Of a DNA stretch of 33,674 nt, positions 1 to 7,187 are shown piece by piece. Both the position numbers and the translations under genes were made by a program. Source of the DNA: an uncultured Parasphingopyxis sp. (GTDB taxonomy: Bacteria > Pseudomonadota > Alphaproteobacteria > Sphingomonadales > Sphingomonadaceae); NCBI GenBank assembly GCA_905479515.1, contig CAJQMX010000054.1, positions 1 to 33,674 of the forward strand, written 5' to 3'. Numbering within the stretch: position 1 is the first letter of the stretch; the number at the start of each line of letters is the position of its first letter. The notes under the pieces were generated by a model. The model worked only from the letters and a program-made list of their open reading frames with translations, was not told the origin of the DNA and searched no databases.

Positions 1-459
1 GACAGCCATACGCTTGTATTTAGGCAGGGGCTCCTGATCTCCGCGTACGAGCACCCTCTCCGCTTTCGGCAAACCTTCCTCGACATCGTTCAGTCGCAAG
101 GCATAGTCGGGTTCCATTATTAGTAATCTGGCACCTGCATCATCGAACTGATGCCGCAAAAATTCGCCCTTGTAGGCGGTATTAACAGGCACATGGACGG
201 CGCCGAGTTTGGAAGTCGCGAACCATAGCGAGATGGAATCAACATTGGAATCAAGCAAGCTGCAGACACGGTCACCCCGCTTTACTCCACGCGCAGCTAA
301 GCCGTGTGCCAGCCGCGTAGAGCGTTTGTCCATTTCGGCGTAGGTGAAAGTCTCGCCCTGAAAATCGAGCAGGATATTTTCCGGAAAGCGCTTCGCCCCG
401 CGGTGCAATATCTCGGTGACTGTTTCGCGCACATCGGGCGACCAAACAGGAAAGTTCAC
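1..459 (-). CDS. AMP-binding acyl-CoA ligase, N-terminal part (partial)
   Basis: The first 153 residues of a class I adenylate-forming enzyme, cut by the left window edge. Translation from GTG at 459 begins MNFPVWSPDVRETVTEIL and continues with typical ligase N-terminal signatures: FTYAEMDKRSTRLAHGL, GVKRGDRVCSLLDSN and LGAVHVPVNTAYKGEFLRHQ. The ATP-binding and acyl-binding motifs lie outside the window. A strong SD (GGGAGGT) sits about 7 nt before the GTG, which fixes the start. Family knowledge: such enzymes activate a carboxylic acid to its acyl-CoA, usually as the entry step of a catabolic pathway. The substrate cannot be read from this part. It is divergent from the MFS gene at 797, with which it may share a control region. 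Confidence 0.88.
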   Translation of the reverse strand, partial: MNFPVWSPDVRETVTEILHRGAKRFPENILLDFQGETFTYAEMDKRSTRLAHGLAARGVKRGDRVCSLLDSNVDSISLWFATSKLGAVHVPVNTAYKGEFLRHQFDDAGARLLIMEPDYALRLNDVEEGLPKAERVLVRGDQEPLPKYKRMAV

Positions 460-501
460 AGAATCTACCTCCCGAACTGATGATGTATCAGCTTTATCGT
501 G

Positions 502-550
502 TTTGACACAATAGTAACAAGTCCGCTGCGGGGCAGTCTCAGGTGTCAAA
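502..550. promoter_or_regulatory. Candidate operator: TTTGACAC / GTGTCAAA inverted repeat
   Basis: Two perfect 8-bp half-sites, TTTGACAC at 502-509 and GTGTCAAA at 543-550, are separated by 33 bp in the divergent space between the acyl-CoA ligase and the SDR remnant/MFS gene. The spacing (about four helical turns centre to centre) would suit two dimers or a looping regulator. No regulator gene lies in the window and I could not place a convincing promoter here, so this is only a candidate. Confidence 0.25.
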
Positions 551-629
551 GTCCTGAAACTCGATATGTCGGAACTTGGGTCTTCAAGCCACGATGCGCA
601 CCATGACCGACCAGAGATAGGGGGCTTGC

Positions 630-809
630 ATGCGATTCGCAGACAAGGTTGCGATCGTCACTGGCGGTACAAAAAATATCGGCTTAACCGTCGCCCAACG
701 CTTGTGCGATGCGGGCGACGCCGCAATTGCTTTCCTCGCCTCTGGCGATACCTCCTTCACAACCGCCGAACCTATCATGGTCAGTGGAGGCGCGTTTTGT
801 CGAACCTGA
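630..809 (+). pseudogene. Short-chain dehydrogenase remnant with large internal deletion
   Basis: A 59-residue open frame joins the two ends of an SDR. Residues 1-32 are the N-terminal Rossmann strand and nucleotide loop (KVAIVTGGTKNIG, then TVAQRLCDAGD). Residues 33-57 read like the SDR C-terminus (IAFLASGDTSFTTAEPIMVSGGAF, compared with the family's usual FLASDxASFITGxxxxVDGG). The roughly 190 residues between, including NNAG, the catalytic Ser and the YxxxK, are missing, and the junction keeps the frame. An SD (AGGGGG) precedes ATG 630. The N-terminus resembles the intact SDR at 6429 (both begin MRF and continue with K-x-AIVTG). The product cannot be catalytic. Its 3' end overlaps the MFS start, so its translation may now act as a leader for that gene. 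Confidence 0.75.
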
Positions 810-2080
810 ACGACACAGCGCCTGCGTCCGAGACGTCGGACAAGATACGGACCGAACGCCCATGGTACATGCTGGCTTTGCTGGCGCTGGTGTATGTTGC
901 CGGTTCAATCGACCGTGCCGTGCCGTCGGTTATTGTCGAACCACTCAAGGCTGAATTTGGCTTGAGCGACGGGCAATTGGGCTTCCTCACCGGCTTTGCC
1001 TATTCGATACCATATGCGCTTGCGGCTTTGCCCGCTGGCTGGTTGATTGACCGGCTTGACCGCCGGGCGCTGCTATCAGCAACCGCAGCAATCTGGAGCC
1101 TGCTGACCATGGCAGGGGCGACGGCTCAGAACTTTCTAACCCTCGTGCTAGCCCGTATGGGCGTGGGCGCGACAGAGGCGCCCGCGTCGCCCGGCAGCCT
1201 GTCACTGATCGGCGATATGTTTCCAAAAGAGCGGCGTACCACTGCCATCAGTCTCTATTATGCGGGGACGGCAACCGGGCAGATGATCACCTTTCTTGTG
1301 GGCGGGTGGCTGCTGCTCCACTTCAGCTGGCGCGCACTGTTTCTTATCGCGGGAGTACCAGGCCTGATACTGGCATTGCTGCTTTTTTTCACCTGCCGCG
1401 AGCCCAAGCGCGGGCAGTTTGACGAGGGCCAAGCGAAACCGCCTGTGAGCTATAAGCGGGCGCTGAAGGTGGTTATTGAATCTAAACCCCTGCGCCATGC
1501 GATCCTGGCGAATATGCTTTCAACCGGAGTCAGTTATGCGGTGCTCGTTTGGTCGATTTCATTTCTGGTGCGCATCCACGGGCTAAGTCACGAATATGCC
1601 GCGATTATTGTGGGGCTGTCCGTTGGTCTGATGATGATGCTCGGATCGGTTACGACCGGCTTTCTTACCGACCGGCACGCACGGGGAAGCGCCGGACGCA
1701 TGGCGCAAGTCCCCGCCCTTGGCACATGCCTCGCCGCCGTGATCGGCGTCGCCATGTGCCTTATGCCAAACCTTCCGGGCACGCTCATTCTGCTCGCATT
1801 GTTCGCTTTCTTCATGGGGATCAACACCGGACCAGGCTATGCCACGATCGTCACCATGACAGGCTCCAACATGCGCGGCTCAATACTGTCGATTGCCAAG
1901 ATCGCGTCGATCCTGATTGGCAACGGATTCCTCGCCTATTTCACCGGCGCGGCCAGTGACCTTATTGGCGGCCCGGAATCGATCCGCTGGGCCTTGTTGT
2001 TGACCCTGTTGTTCCTGTTCTGGGCATCCTTTCATTTCATCATGGCATCCCGCGCAAGCCACCGAGAGGAGGCCATATGA
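797..2080 (+). CDS. MFS transporter (12 TM)
   Basis: A 427-residue major facilitator protein of the inner membrane. The open frame extends upstream to 566, but those residues are Arg-rich and belong to the overlapping SDR remnant in another frame. The TTG at 797 has GGAGG at 786-790 with a 6-nt spacer, so I take it as the start. TM1 follows at about residues 24-44. The loop 2-3 signature GWLIDRLDRR is at about 81-90, and a long hydrophilic loop (CREPKRGQFDEGQAKPP) separates the two six-helix halves. Sequence style (DRAVPSVIVEPLKAEFGLSD) matches the spinster/anion-symporter-like MFS proteins common beside sphingomonad catabolic genes; such proteins import organic acids. Substrate unknown. The gene probably serves the neighbouring acyl-CoA ligase. 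Confidence 0.85.
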   Translation: MSNLNDTAPASETSDKIRTERPWYMLALLALVYVAGSIDRAVPSVIVEPLKAEFGLSDGQLGFLTGFAYSIPYALAALPAGWLIDRLDRRALLSATAAIWSLLTMAGATAQNFLTLVLARMGVGATEAPASPGSLSLIGDMFPKERRTTAISLYYAGTATGQMITFLVGGWLLLHFSWRALFLIAGVPGLILALLLFFTCREPKRGQFDEGQAKPPVSYKRALKVVIESKPLRHAILANMLSTGVSYAVLVWSISFLVRIHGLSHEYAAIIVGLSVGLMMMLGSVTTGFLTDRHARGSAGRMAQVPALGTCLAAVIGVAMCLMPNLPGTLILLALFAFFMGINTGPGYATIVTMTGSNMRGSILSIAKIASILIGNGFLAYFTGAASDLIGGPESIRWALLLTLLFLFWASFHFIMASRASHREEAI

Positions 2081-2100
2081 CAATGGCCGGCAAGACCTGA
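2077..2100 (+). other. Seven-codon ORF behind a strong SD, possible truncated gene start
   Basis: AGAGGAGG at 2065-2072 is followed by ATG 2077 overlapping the MFS stop as ATGA, the classic arrangement for a coupled next gene. The frame ends after seven codons (MTMAGKT) at TGA 2098-2100. It may be the stub of a lost downstream gene or a chance ORF. No coding signal continues after it on this strand. Confidence 0.3.
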
Positions 2101-2205
2101 AACCAGCCTGTCAATATCTGGCCCGCATATCCACGCCATCTCAGCGTGATTACGTTTCTGACACGCCTTGGTAGAATTGGTATTTTCGCAAATATACGGA
2201 GCGTA

Positions 2206-3837
2206 TTAGTGCGACCCGAGCGTTGTTAAGCTCACGGGAACAGGCAAGGTCACCCCCGGATCCCAGGTATCCTCGCGCCAACGAACCGACCCGGTCGGCC
2301 TTTCTAGATAGCGGCGAACCCGCGGTGGATCGTCGCCAGCATGAAATGCAACTGCGCTATCGCGGTATAGGCGATCTTCTGCTGTTGGGCGGTCGCGCGA
2401 GCGCAAATAGTCATTCCACGTAGCATAGACGAACTTCTCAACCCAGATCTCCGGGTTCGAGATGTCGCGCATTAGGGTGGTCGCATATGCGCCATTGCGC
2501 TCACGAGATTGCCGTACAAAGCGCATGGCTTGGTAGAATTTCCGCGCATCGACATCGCGCACGCGGTATTCGATTTCGATAACCAGTGGGCCGCTGCGTC
2601 CAGTCAGAGCCATCTGAACCAATGGGTCGCGGCTTGGCGTCGGCCCGGCCTCCGCGGCGACCGGTTTGCGTAGCCCTGCGAACAGACCAAAAAATGCGGT
2701 GGCAAGCAGGTAGGTGCCGGCAGCCACCAGCGCAATCGCGATGCCATGTTCTTTGGCGAGAATGCCCCAGAGAGCGGCCCCGAGCGCCATTCCACCCGCG
2801 ACCGACGCCTGGAATGCTGCGAGCGCCCGGCCGCTAACCCAACGCGGCGAAGCAAGCTGAATCGATACATTATACGTGGAGATCGAGATCATCCACGCAC
2901 CGCCCGCCGCAAACATTGCCAATGCCGAGACGGATATGAGCGGGCTGTACGCGATGACAAGGAGAGCCCCGCCTAGCACGATCGAGCAGGTCACAACGAT
3001 GCTCTCAGGCGAAAATCTATTGAGTATTTTGCTGGTCAGCGTACCGAATGCCACCGCGCCGAGACCGAAGCCACCTAGCAGAAATCCATATGTACGGGGG
3101 CCTCCGCCAAGAGTGGTTTCAGCGACAAGCGGGAGCATGGCATAGACCGCAACACCACCTACGGATGTAAAAAAGGCTCGCAGGATCACACTCCGCGATG
3201 GCGGCGAATGACGGACATAACGCAATCCCGCCATCATGGCTTGGTGAAGCCGTTCGGGCGGTAAACGGGGGGAACGCGCTTCGCGTTTCCAGAGGAACAG
3301 TGCGACGATGATTGGGAGATAGAGCATGGCATTGATCGAAAACGCCGCAACCATGCCGACCGAAGCGACTACGAATCCGCCAATAGCCGGACCGATGCTG
3401 CGCGCGGCATTGCTCGACAACGAGTAAAGGGCGATCGCGGCGGGCAGCGCTTTTACTCCGACAATTTCGGCTGCCGAGGCCTGCCATGCTGGCGAGTAAA
3501 GCGCGATGCCTGTCCCCGTTATGAACACCCCAAGAAGGATAAGCGTTGGCGAAATACTACCCGTTGCGGCGACTACGGCCAGGATAGTCGCACCCGACAG
3601 CGATAGAAGCAGCGCAGCCAACGCCACACGTCGGCGGTCATACATGTCGGCCAGAGCTCCGGCGGTCATCGCAAGAAGCATAACAGGCAGCATCGCGGCC
3701 GTTTGAACCAGCGCGACGAGATCCGGTTCACCAGTGAGTTGGAGCATCGCCCACGCTGCGGCAACGGCCTGCATCTGCTGGCCAAGATTCGACAACAGGC
3801 TAGAGCTCCAAATCCTTCGAAAGGTCGGATCGCTCAA
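2206..3837 (-). CDS. MFS_3-family exporter with C-terminal soluble domain
   Basis: A 543-residue protein of the MFS_3 group (Pfam MFS_3, related to enterobactin exporter EntS). Features: FRRIWSSSLLSNLGQQMQ at the N-terminus, the loop ADMYDRRRVALAAL, and 10-12 hydrophobic segments to about residue 400. The last ~130 residues are soluble (from about VIEIEYRVRDVDARKFYQAM) and resemble the antibiotic-biosynthesis-monooxygenase-like tail of long MFS_3 members (AYATTLMRDISNPEIWVEKF, then a Trp-rich end). Family knowledge: these export small hydrophobic or siderophore-like compounds. The start is uncertain. TTG 3837 has no SD, and the family-like residues (APL before SDPTFRRIW) extend upstream of it, where no ATG/GTG/TTG exists before the stop at 3898-3900. 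The true start may be non-standard, or the 5' end may be damaged. Confidence 0.8.
   Translation of the reverse strand: MSDPTFRRIWSSSLLSNLGQQMQAVAAAWAMLQLTGEPDLVALVQTAAMLPVMLLAMTAGALADMYDRRRVALAALLLSLSGATILAVVAATGSISPTLILLGVFITGTGIALYSPAWQASAAEIVGVKALPAAIALYSLSSNAARSIGPAIGGFVVASVGMVAAFSINAMLYLPIIVALFLWKREARSPRLPPERLHQAMMAGLRYVRHSPPSRSVILRAFFTSVGGVAVYAMLPLVAETTLGGGPRTYGFLLGGFGLGAVAFGTLTSKILNRFSPESIVVTCSIVLGGALLVIAYSPLISVSALAMFAAGGAWMISISTYNVSIQLASPRWVSGRALAAFQASVAGGMALGAALWGILAKEHGIAIALVAAGTYLLATAFFGLFAGLRKPVAAEAGPTPSRDPLVQMALTGRSGPLVIEIEYRVRDVDARKFYQAMRFVRQSRERNGAYATTLMRDISNPEIWVEKFVYATWNDYLRSRDRPTAEDRLYRDSAVAFHAGDDPPRVRRYLERPTGSVRWREDTWDPGVTLPVPVSLTTLGSH
2222..2239. repeat. Imperfect third copy of the 3922-3978 half-site
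   Basis: GTTGTTAAGCTCACGGGA matches 15 of 18 positions of the right arm of the 21-bp inverted repeat (3960-3977). It falls in the last codons of the MFS_3 gene, so the two elements bracket that gene. It may be coincidence. Confidence 0.3.
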
Positions 3838-3921
3838 GGGCGCGCCAATGCCGGAATGTTGGTTTTGTTCTGCTATCTTTGAACCCGTTCTCTGCTTTCA
3901 GAGCTTTAGCCTAGCAAGAAA

Positions 3922-3978
3922 ATCCAGTGAGCTAAACAATAAATGATGGCACGTCAGTTATTGTTTAGCTCACTGGAT
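3922..3978. repeat. Perfect 21-bp inverted repeat (operator or hairpin)
   Basis: Left arm 3922-3942 (begins ATCCAGTGAGCTAAACAA) and right arm 3958-3978 (ends TTGTTTAGCTCACTGGAT) are exact reverse complements, with a 15-bp centre at 3943-3957. It lies in the 160-bp gap between two minus-strand genes, downstream of the DUF2889 gene and just upstream of the MFS_3 gene. There is no T-run on the transcript side, which argues against a simple intrinsic terminator. The size and symmetry suit a TetR- or MarR-type operator controlling the exporter. A stable RNA hairpin in the leader is the alternative. Confidence 0.75.
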
Positions 3979-3997
3979 ACCAATGCACAAAACCTGT

Positions 3998-4786
3998 TCA
4001 AGGTTGATCAGCGCGTCTCGCAAGCATCCTATCGCCGCCGTCTTGGTAGTTTAAAGCGTTGCCGAAATTGCGCAGTCCGTTTTCGCGGTTTTCTGCAAGA
4101 AAGGTATAACAAACGCCGCCCTGCCAGCGGCCGGCTGCGGTTGGCACCGTGTCGGGATCCAGGCTGCGTCCACTTGCCACCATGATGGCCCGCCTCAGGA
4201 CGGAGGCTGCTTCCGCCTGTTCCACTGGCATGGCTTCCGTACGCCCGCGAAACCCCTTCCCCAATGCTTGCCCGGCCCATTCTGCTGGTCCGACAATGGC
4301 ACGCTTGTCTATTTGCCAGCGCAGGATTTCAATATTGTCGCACAGTAACCAGGCTTCCCCCGGGCCGAGCAAGCGACGCGCTCCCTCTTCCCATGCAACG
4401 ATCTCGCGATCTGCGACGATTGCCTCATACTGCCGATGATGGCGCCCGGCTGCGGCCTGAGCCATTGCGAGACCAGCAAGGTCGAACATGTGCGTGCATT
4501 GTTCTCGCATCTTCAGCATCGCACCGATATCGGTACTACGCGGGGACAATGGCTGGCCGACAAGGTTTTTAAGATTGGCCGCAGCCAATGGGCAGGTGGT
4601 GAAGGGAAGCCGTTCCGAGGCCACACGGATATCGGTGACGCGCTCGCCATCATGGTCGAGAGTCAGGCCCAGATGGTGAAAATCGTCCTCCAACCATGCA
4701 ACAATTGCGCCGCTCGGAGTGCGCCGCACATCAATACGGCGGCGCAAACATCCGCCTTTTCTGGGATATGCATCATCTCCAGCCAT
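3998..4786 (-). CDS. DUF2889 domain protein
   Basis: A 262-residue cytosolic-looking protein with no signal peptide or membrane helix. It carries the DUF2889 pattern: RRTPSGAIVAWLEDDFHHL at about residues 21-39, then ERLPFTTCPLAAANLKNLVG, then REQCTHMFDLAGLAMAQAA. The conserved Cys/His residues (C65 region, REQCTHMFDL) suggest a metal or cofactor site, but no function is established for the family. Start ATG 4786 is preceded by GAGG at about 8 nt. Upstream, divergent by about 226 bp, is the MmgE/PrpD gene. DUF2889 genes often sit beside acyl-CoA and aromatic or steroid catabolism genes in sphingomonads (general knowledge), which fits this cluster. Family call is firm, role unknown. Confidence 0.82.
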   Translation of the reverse strand: MAGDDAYPRKGGCLRRRIDVRRTPSGAIVAWLEDDFHHLGLTLDHDGERVTDIRVASERLPFTTCPLAAANLKNLVGQPLSPRSTDIGAMLKMREQCTHMFDLAGLAMAQAAAGRHHRQYEAIVADREIVAWEEGARRLLGPGEAWLLCDNIEILRWQIDKRAIVGPAEWAGQALGKGFRGRTEAMPVEQAEAASVLRRAIMVASGRSLDPDTVPTAAGRWQGGVCYTFLAENRENGLRNFGNALNYQDGGDRMLARRADQP

Positions 4787-5012
4787 GTATCGCGCCTCAT
4801 TAAAATTTATGGCGATAGAACACGGTTGCGAGGCCCTTGGTCAAGCCCGACAAGCAGCAACTTGGTTTACCAGACTCGTTGGACCGGCGCATTATGGTCT
4901 CACGGCGCATAAACCGCCCACACACGTTGGGATGATCGCACCAATTTGAGCTAAGAATATTGTGATATGAAAGCCATTCGTCGGCCATATCGCAACGAAA
5001 AGGAATGTGAAA

Positions 5013-6386
5013 ATGACCGCGCCTACCCCTTCGTCAACCGGGCCGACGCTCGCAGAACGACAGGCCAAATGGATTCATGACCTCGACTATGAAGCGATCC
5101 CGGTCAAAGTGCTGGAACGGGCGCGTTTGCTGTTGCTCGATTTCCTTGGCGTAGCGCGGCGCGGCGCGACGCTGCCCCAAGTAGAGCCCGCACGCGCATT
5201 GCTGAAGGATTTGGATACAGCGCCCCAGGCCTCGGTCATTGGCGGCGGCAGGGCTGCGGCGGCCTATGCTGCCTATGCCAACGGCACCTATGGACATAGC
5301 TGTGAATATGATGATGCACATTTCGACTGCGGCCACGCCGGGGTTTGCGTGATTCCTGCTGTATTGGCTTTGGCTGAGCGCGAGGGGAAAAGCGGAAAGG
5401 ACATCCTTGTTGCAATCGTTGCCGGGTATCAGGCGATGATTTACTCGATGGGACCGATTAATCGCGCAACGCTCGACATTGGCTGGCACGGCATGAAGGT
5501 TGGCGGTGTGTTCGGCGCGGCGGCTGGCGCGGCCAAGATACTTGGCCTCTCCGAATTGCAGATTGCGAATGCTCTGGCGATTGCTGGTAGCGATTCCTCG
5601 GGTACGATGGAGTATGACCAATCGGGCGGTGAAGTGAAACGTTTCCATGCTGGCATAGCCACACGCTCCGGCCTCCAGGCCGCGATTCTTGCCAGAGCCG
5701 GATTGACTGGCCCGCTTACAATTTTTGAAGGGCTACGCGGCATCCACCGGCTGTTTTCCGAACGCACCTCTGTAGATGTCGAACGCCTTTGGGACGGCAG
5801 CTGGCATATCATGAACACTTTCGTGAAGTTATATCCCATGGTTGGCACCGTACACGCTGCGCTCGACGCGCTCGGTATGGTGCTGGACCGTCATCCGGCA
5901 GACCCGGACGACATTATAAAAATCGAGGTTGGGCTGGTCGACTGGGCAGTTCCGCACGGGGCAGCAATCGTCCACCCGCACGATATGCTGAGCGCGCAGT
6001 TCAGTTTAGCGCATGCCTGCGCGCTGCGCGTGATACGCGGACAGGTGGCAATCGCAGATCTCGCAAATCCCACGATCCGAACCGATGCAACGATCAACGC
6101 ATTCGCAGAAAAGGTGAAACCGGTCGCGATCGCAGTTCCCGACGGCGCGGAACAACTATTTGGACAAGCTACCGTGCACTTTGCCGATGGCCAAACTGAA
6201 TCGGTCTTGCAACATGCCCCGCGCGGCCATCCCAAAAACCCTGCCACAAGCGAAGACATCACGGTCAAGTTCCGCGAAGTCGTCTCCGGTTTGATCGATA
6301 CCAAGACGATAGAAATGCTCATCGCCACCGTACAAAACCTCGAACAGTGCAAAGACGCTGGCGGCATAGTCGCCAGCATGGGTTGA
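5013..6386 (+). CDS. MmgE/PrpD family protein
   Basis: A 457-residue member of the MmgE/PrpD fold (2-methylcitrate dehydratase, cis-aconitate decarboxylase and relatives). Supporting segments are LDFLGVARRGATLPQ near the N-terminus, AYANGTYGHSCEYDDAHF (the conserved N-x-x-x-x-H-x-x-x-x-DD substrate-site region), GWHGMKVGGVFGAAAGAAKILGL, and KLYPMVGTVHAALDA. Length is normal. I chose ATG 5013 over GTG 5007 because AGGA at 5001-5004 is 8 nt from 5013 but only 2 nt from 5007. Members add or remove water, or decarboxylate tricarboxylate-like acids; specificity is not readable here. It is followed at 42 bp by an SDR, likely cotranscribed, so a hydration/dehydration step next to an alcohol oxidation is the natural inference. 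Confidence 0.88.
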   Translation: MTAPTPSSTGPTLAERQAKWIHDLDYEAIPVKVLERARLLLLDFLGVARRGATLPQVEPARALLKDLDTAPQASVIGGGRAAAAYAAYANGTYGHSCEYDDAHFDCGHAGVCVIPAVLALAEREGKSGKDILVAIVAGYQAMIYSMGPINRATLDIGWHGMKVGGVFGAAAGAAKILGLSELQIANALAIAGSDSSGTMEYDQSGGEVKRFHAGIATRSGLQAAILARAGLTGPLTIFEGLRGIHRLFSERTSVDVERLWDGSWHIMNTFVKLYPMVGTVHAALDALGMVLDRHPADPDDIIKIEVGLVDWAVPHGAAIVHPHDMLSAQFSLAHACALRVIRGQVAIADLANPTIRTDATINAFAEKVKPVAIAVPDGAEQLFGQATVHFADGQTESVLQHAPRGHPKNPATSEDITVKFREVVSGLIDTKTIEMLIATVQNLEQCKDAGGIVASMG

Positions 6387-6428
6387 TCAACATACCAACC
6401 AAAGACATCCACAAGGAGTAGTCCGCAT

Positions 6429-7178
6429 ATGCGATTCACAAACAAGATCGCGATTGTAACCGGTGCTGGCCAAGGAATTGGCGAGGCATATGCCAAAGCA
6501 CTGGCGGCAGATGGCGCCGCCATATGCATCGCAGAGATCAATGCCGACAACGCCCGGCGCGTCGCCGAAGAGATCACCGCAAATGGCGGCCAGGCCATCC
6601 ATACTGCTACGGATGTCTCATCTGAAACTTCCTGCAATGCCTGTGTGGAGGAAACCGTGAAAGCGTTCGGGGGGCTCGATTTTCTGGTCAATAACGCGGC
6701 GATCTTCGCAGGGATGCGTCGCAAGTCATGGATGGAGATAGAACTGGATTATTACCGCAAGTTCATGGCGGTGAATTTCGAAAGTATATTATTAATGACG
6801 CGCGCCGCCTATCCCGCGATGATCAAGCGCGGCGGCGGTGCAATCGTGAACCAGTCCTCCACTGCGGCATACTATGCTGGCAATTACTATGGGCTGGCAA
6901 AGCTGGGTGTAAACGGCCTCACCATTGCGTTGGCCAAGGAGCTTGGCCCGCAAGCCATTCGTGTGAACGGCGTCGCACCCGGACCGACCGACACTGAGGC
7001 CACCCGCACATCTGTGCCTCAAGACAGGCTCCAGGGAATTGTTGATGGACTTCCCCTGCGGCGACTTGGCGACACCGAAGACATTGTTAGAACGGTGCTG
7101 TTCCTGCTTTCCGAAGAAGCGGATTGGGTAACCGGACAAACTTGGTCAGTCGATGGCGGGCAGCTGATGCGGCCCTGA
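6429..7178 (+). CDS. Short-chain dehydrogenase/reductase (SDR)
   Basis: A 249-residue classical SDR, cytosolic NAD(P)-dependent oxidoreductase. Visible motifs are TGAGQGIG at 11-18, NNAA at 88-91, Ser143/144, and YGLAK with Tyr154 and Lys158. The loop between the catalytic Ser and Tyr is shorter than usual by about two residues. The acidic residue after beta-2 (IAEIN, Glu36) suggests NAD over NADP. The C-terminal FLLSEEADWVTGQTWSVDGG is typical. AAGGAG at about 10 nt precedes ATG 6429. It lies downstream of the MmgE/PrpD gene in the same direction and converges with the coxM-like gene, leaving only 9 bp between their stops. Substrate unknown. Confidence 0.9.
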   Translation: MRFTNKIAIVTGAGQGIGEAYAKALAADGAAICIAEINADNARRVAEEITANGGQAIHTATDVSSETSCNACVEETVKAFGGLDFLVNNAAIFAGMRRKSWMEIELDYYRKFMAVNFESILLMTRAAYPAMIKRGGGAIVNQSSTAAYYAGNYYGLAKLGVNGLTIALAKELGPQAIRVNGVAPGPTDTEATRTSVPQDRLQGIVDGLPLRRLGDTEDIVRTVLFLLSEEADWVTGQTWSVDGGQLMRP

Positions 7179-7187
7179 ATGCGCTGC

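Noticed and set aside
566..796. N-terminal extension of the MFS gene from ATG 566
   Set aside because: Arg-rich sequence unlike the family; it is the SDR remnant read in another frame, and a good SD fits TTG 797.
4800..4988. A 62-codon minus-strand frame in the DUF2889/PrpD divergent gap
   Set aside because: No SD, no recognisable family, and it fills a region that should hold two promoters.
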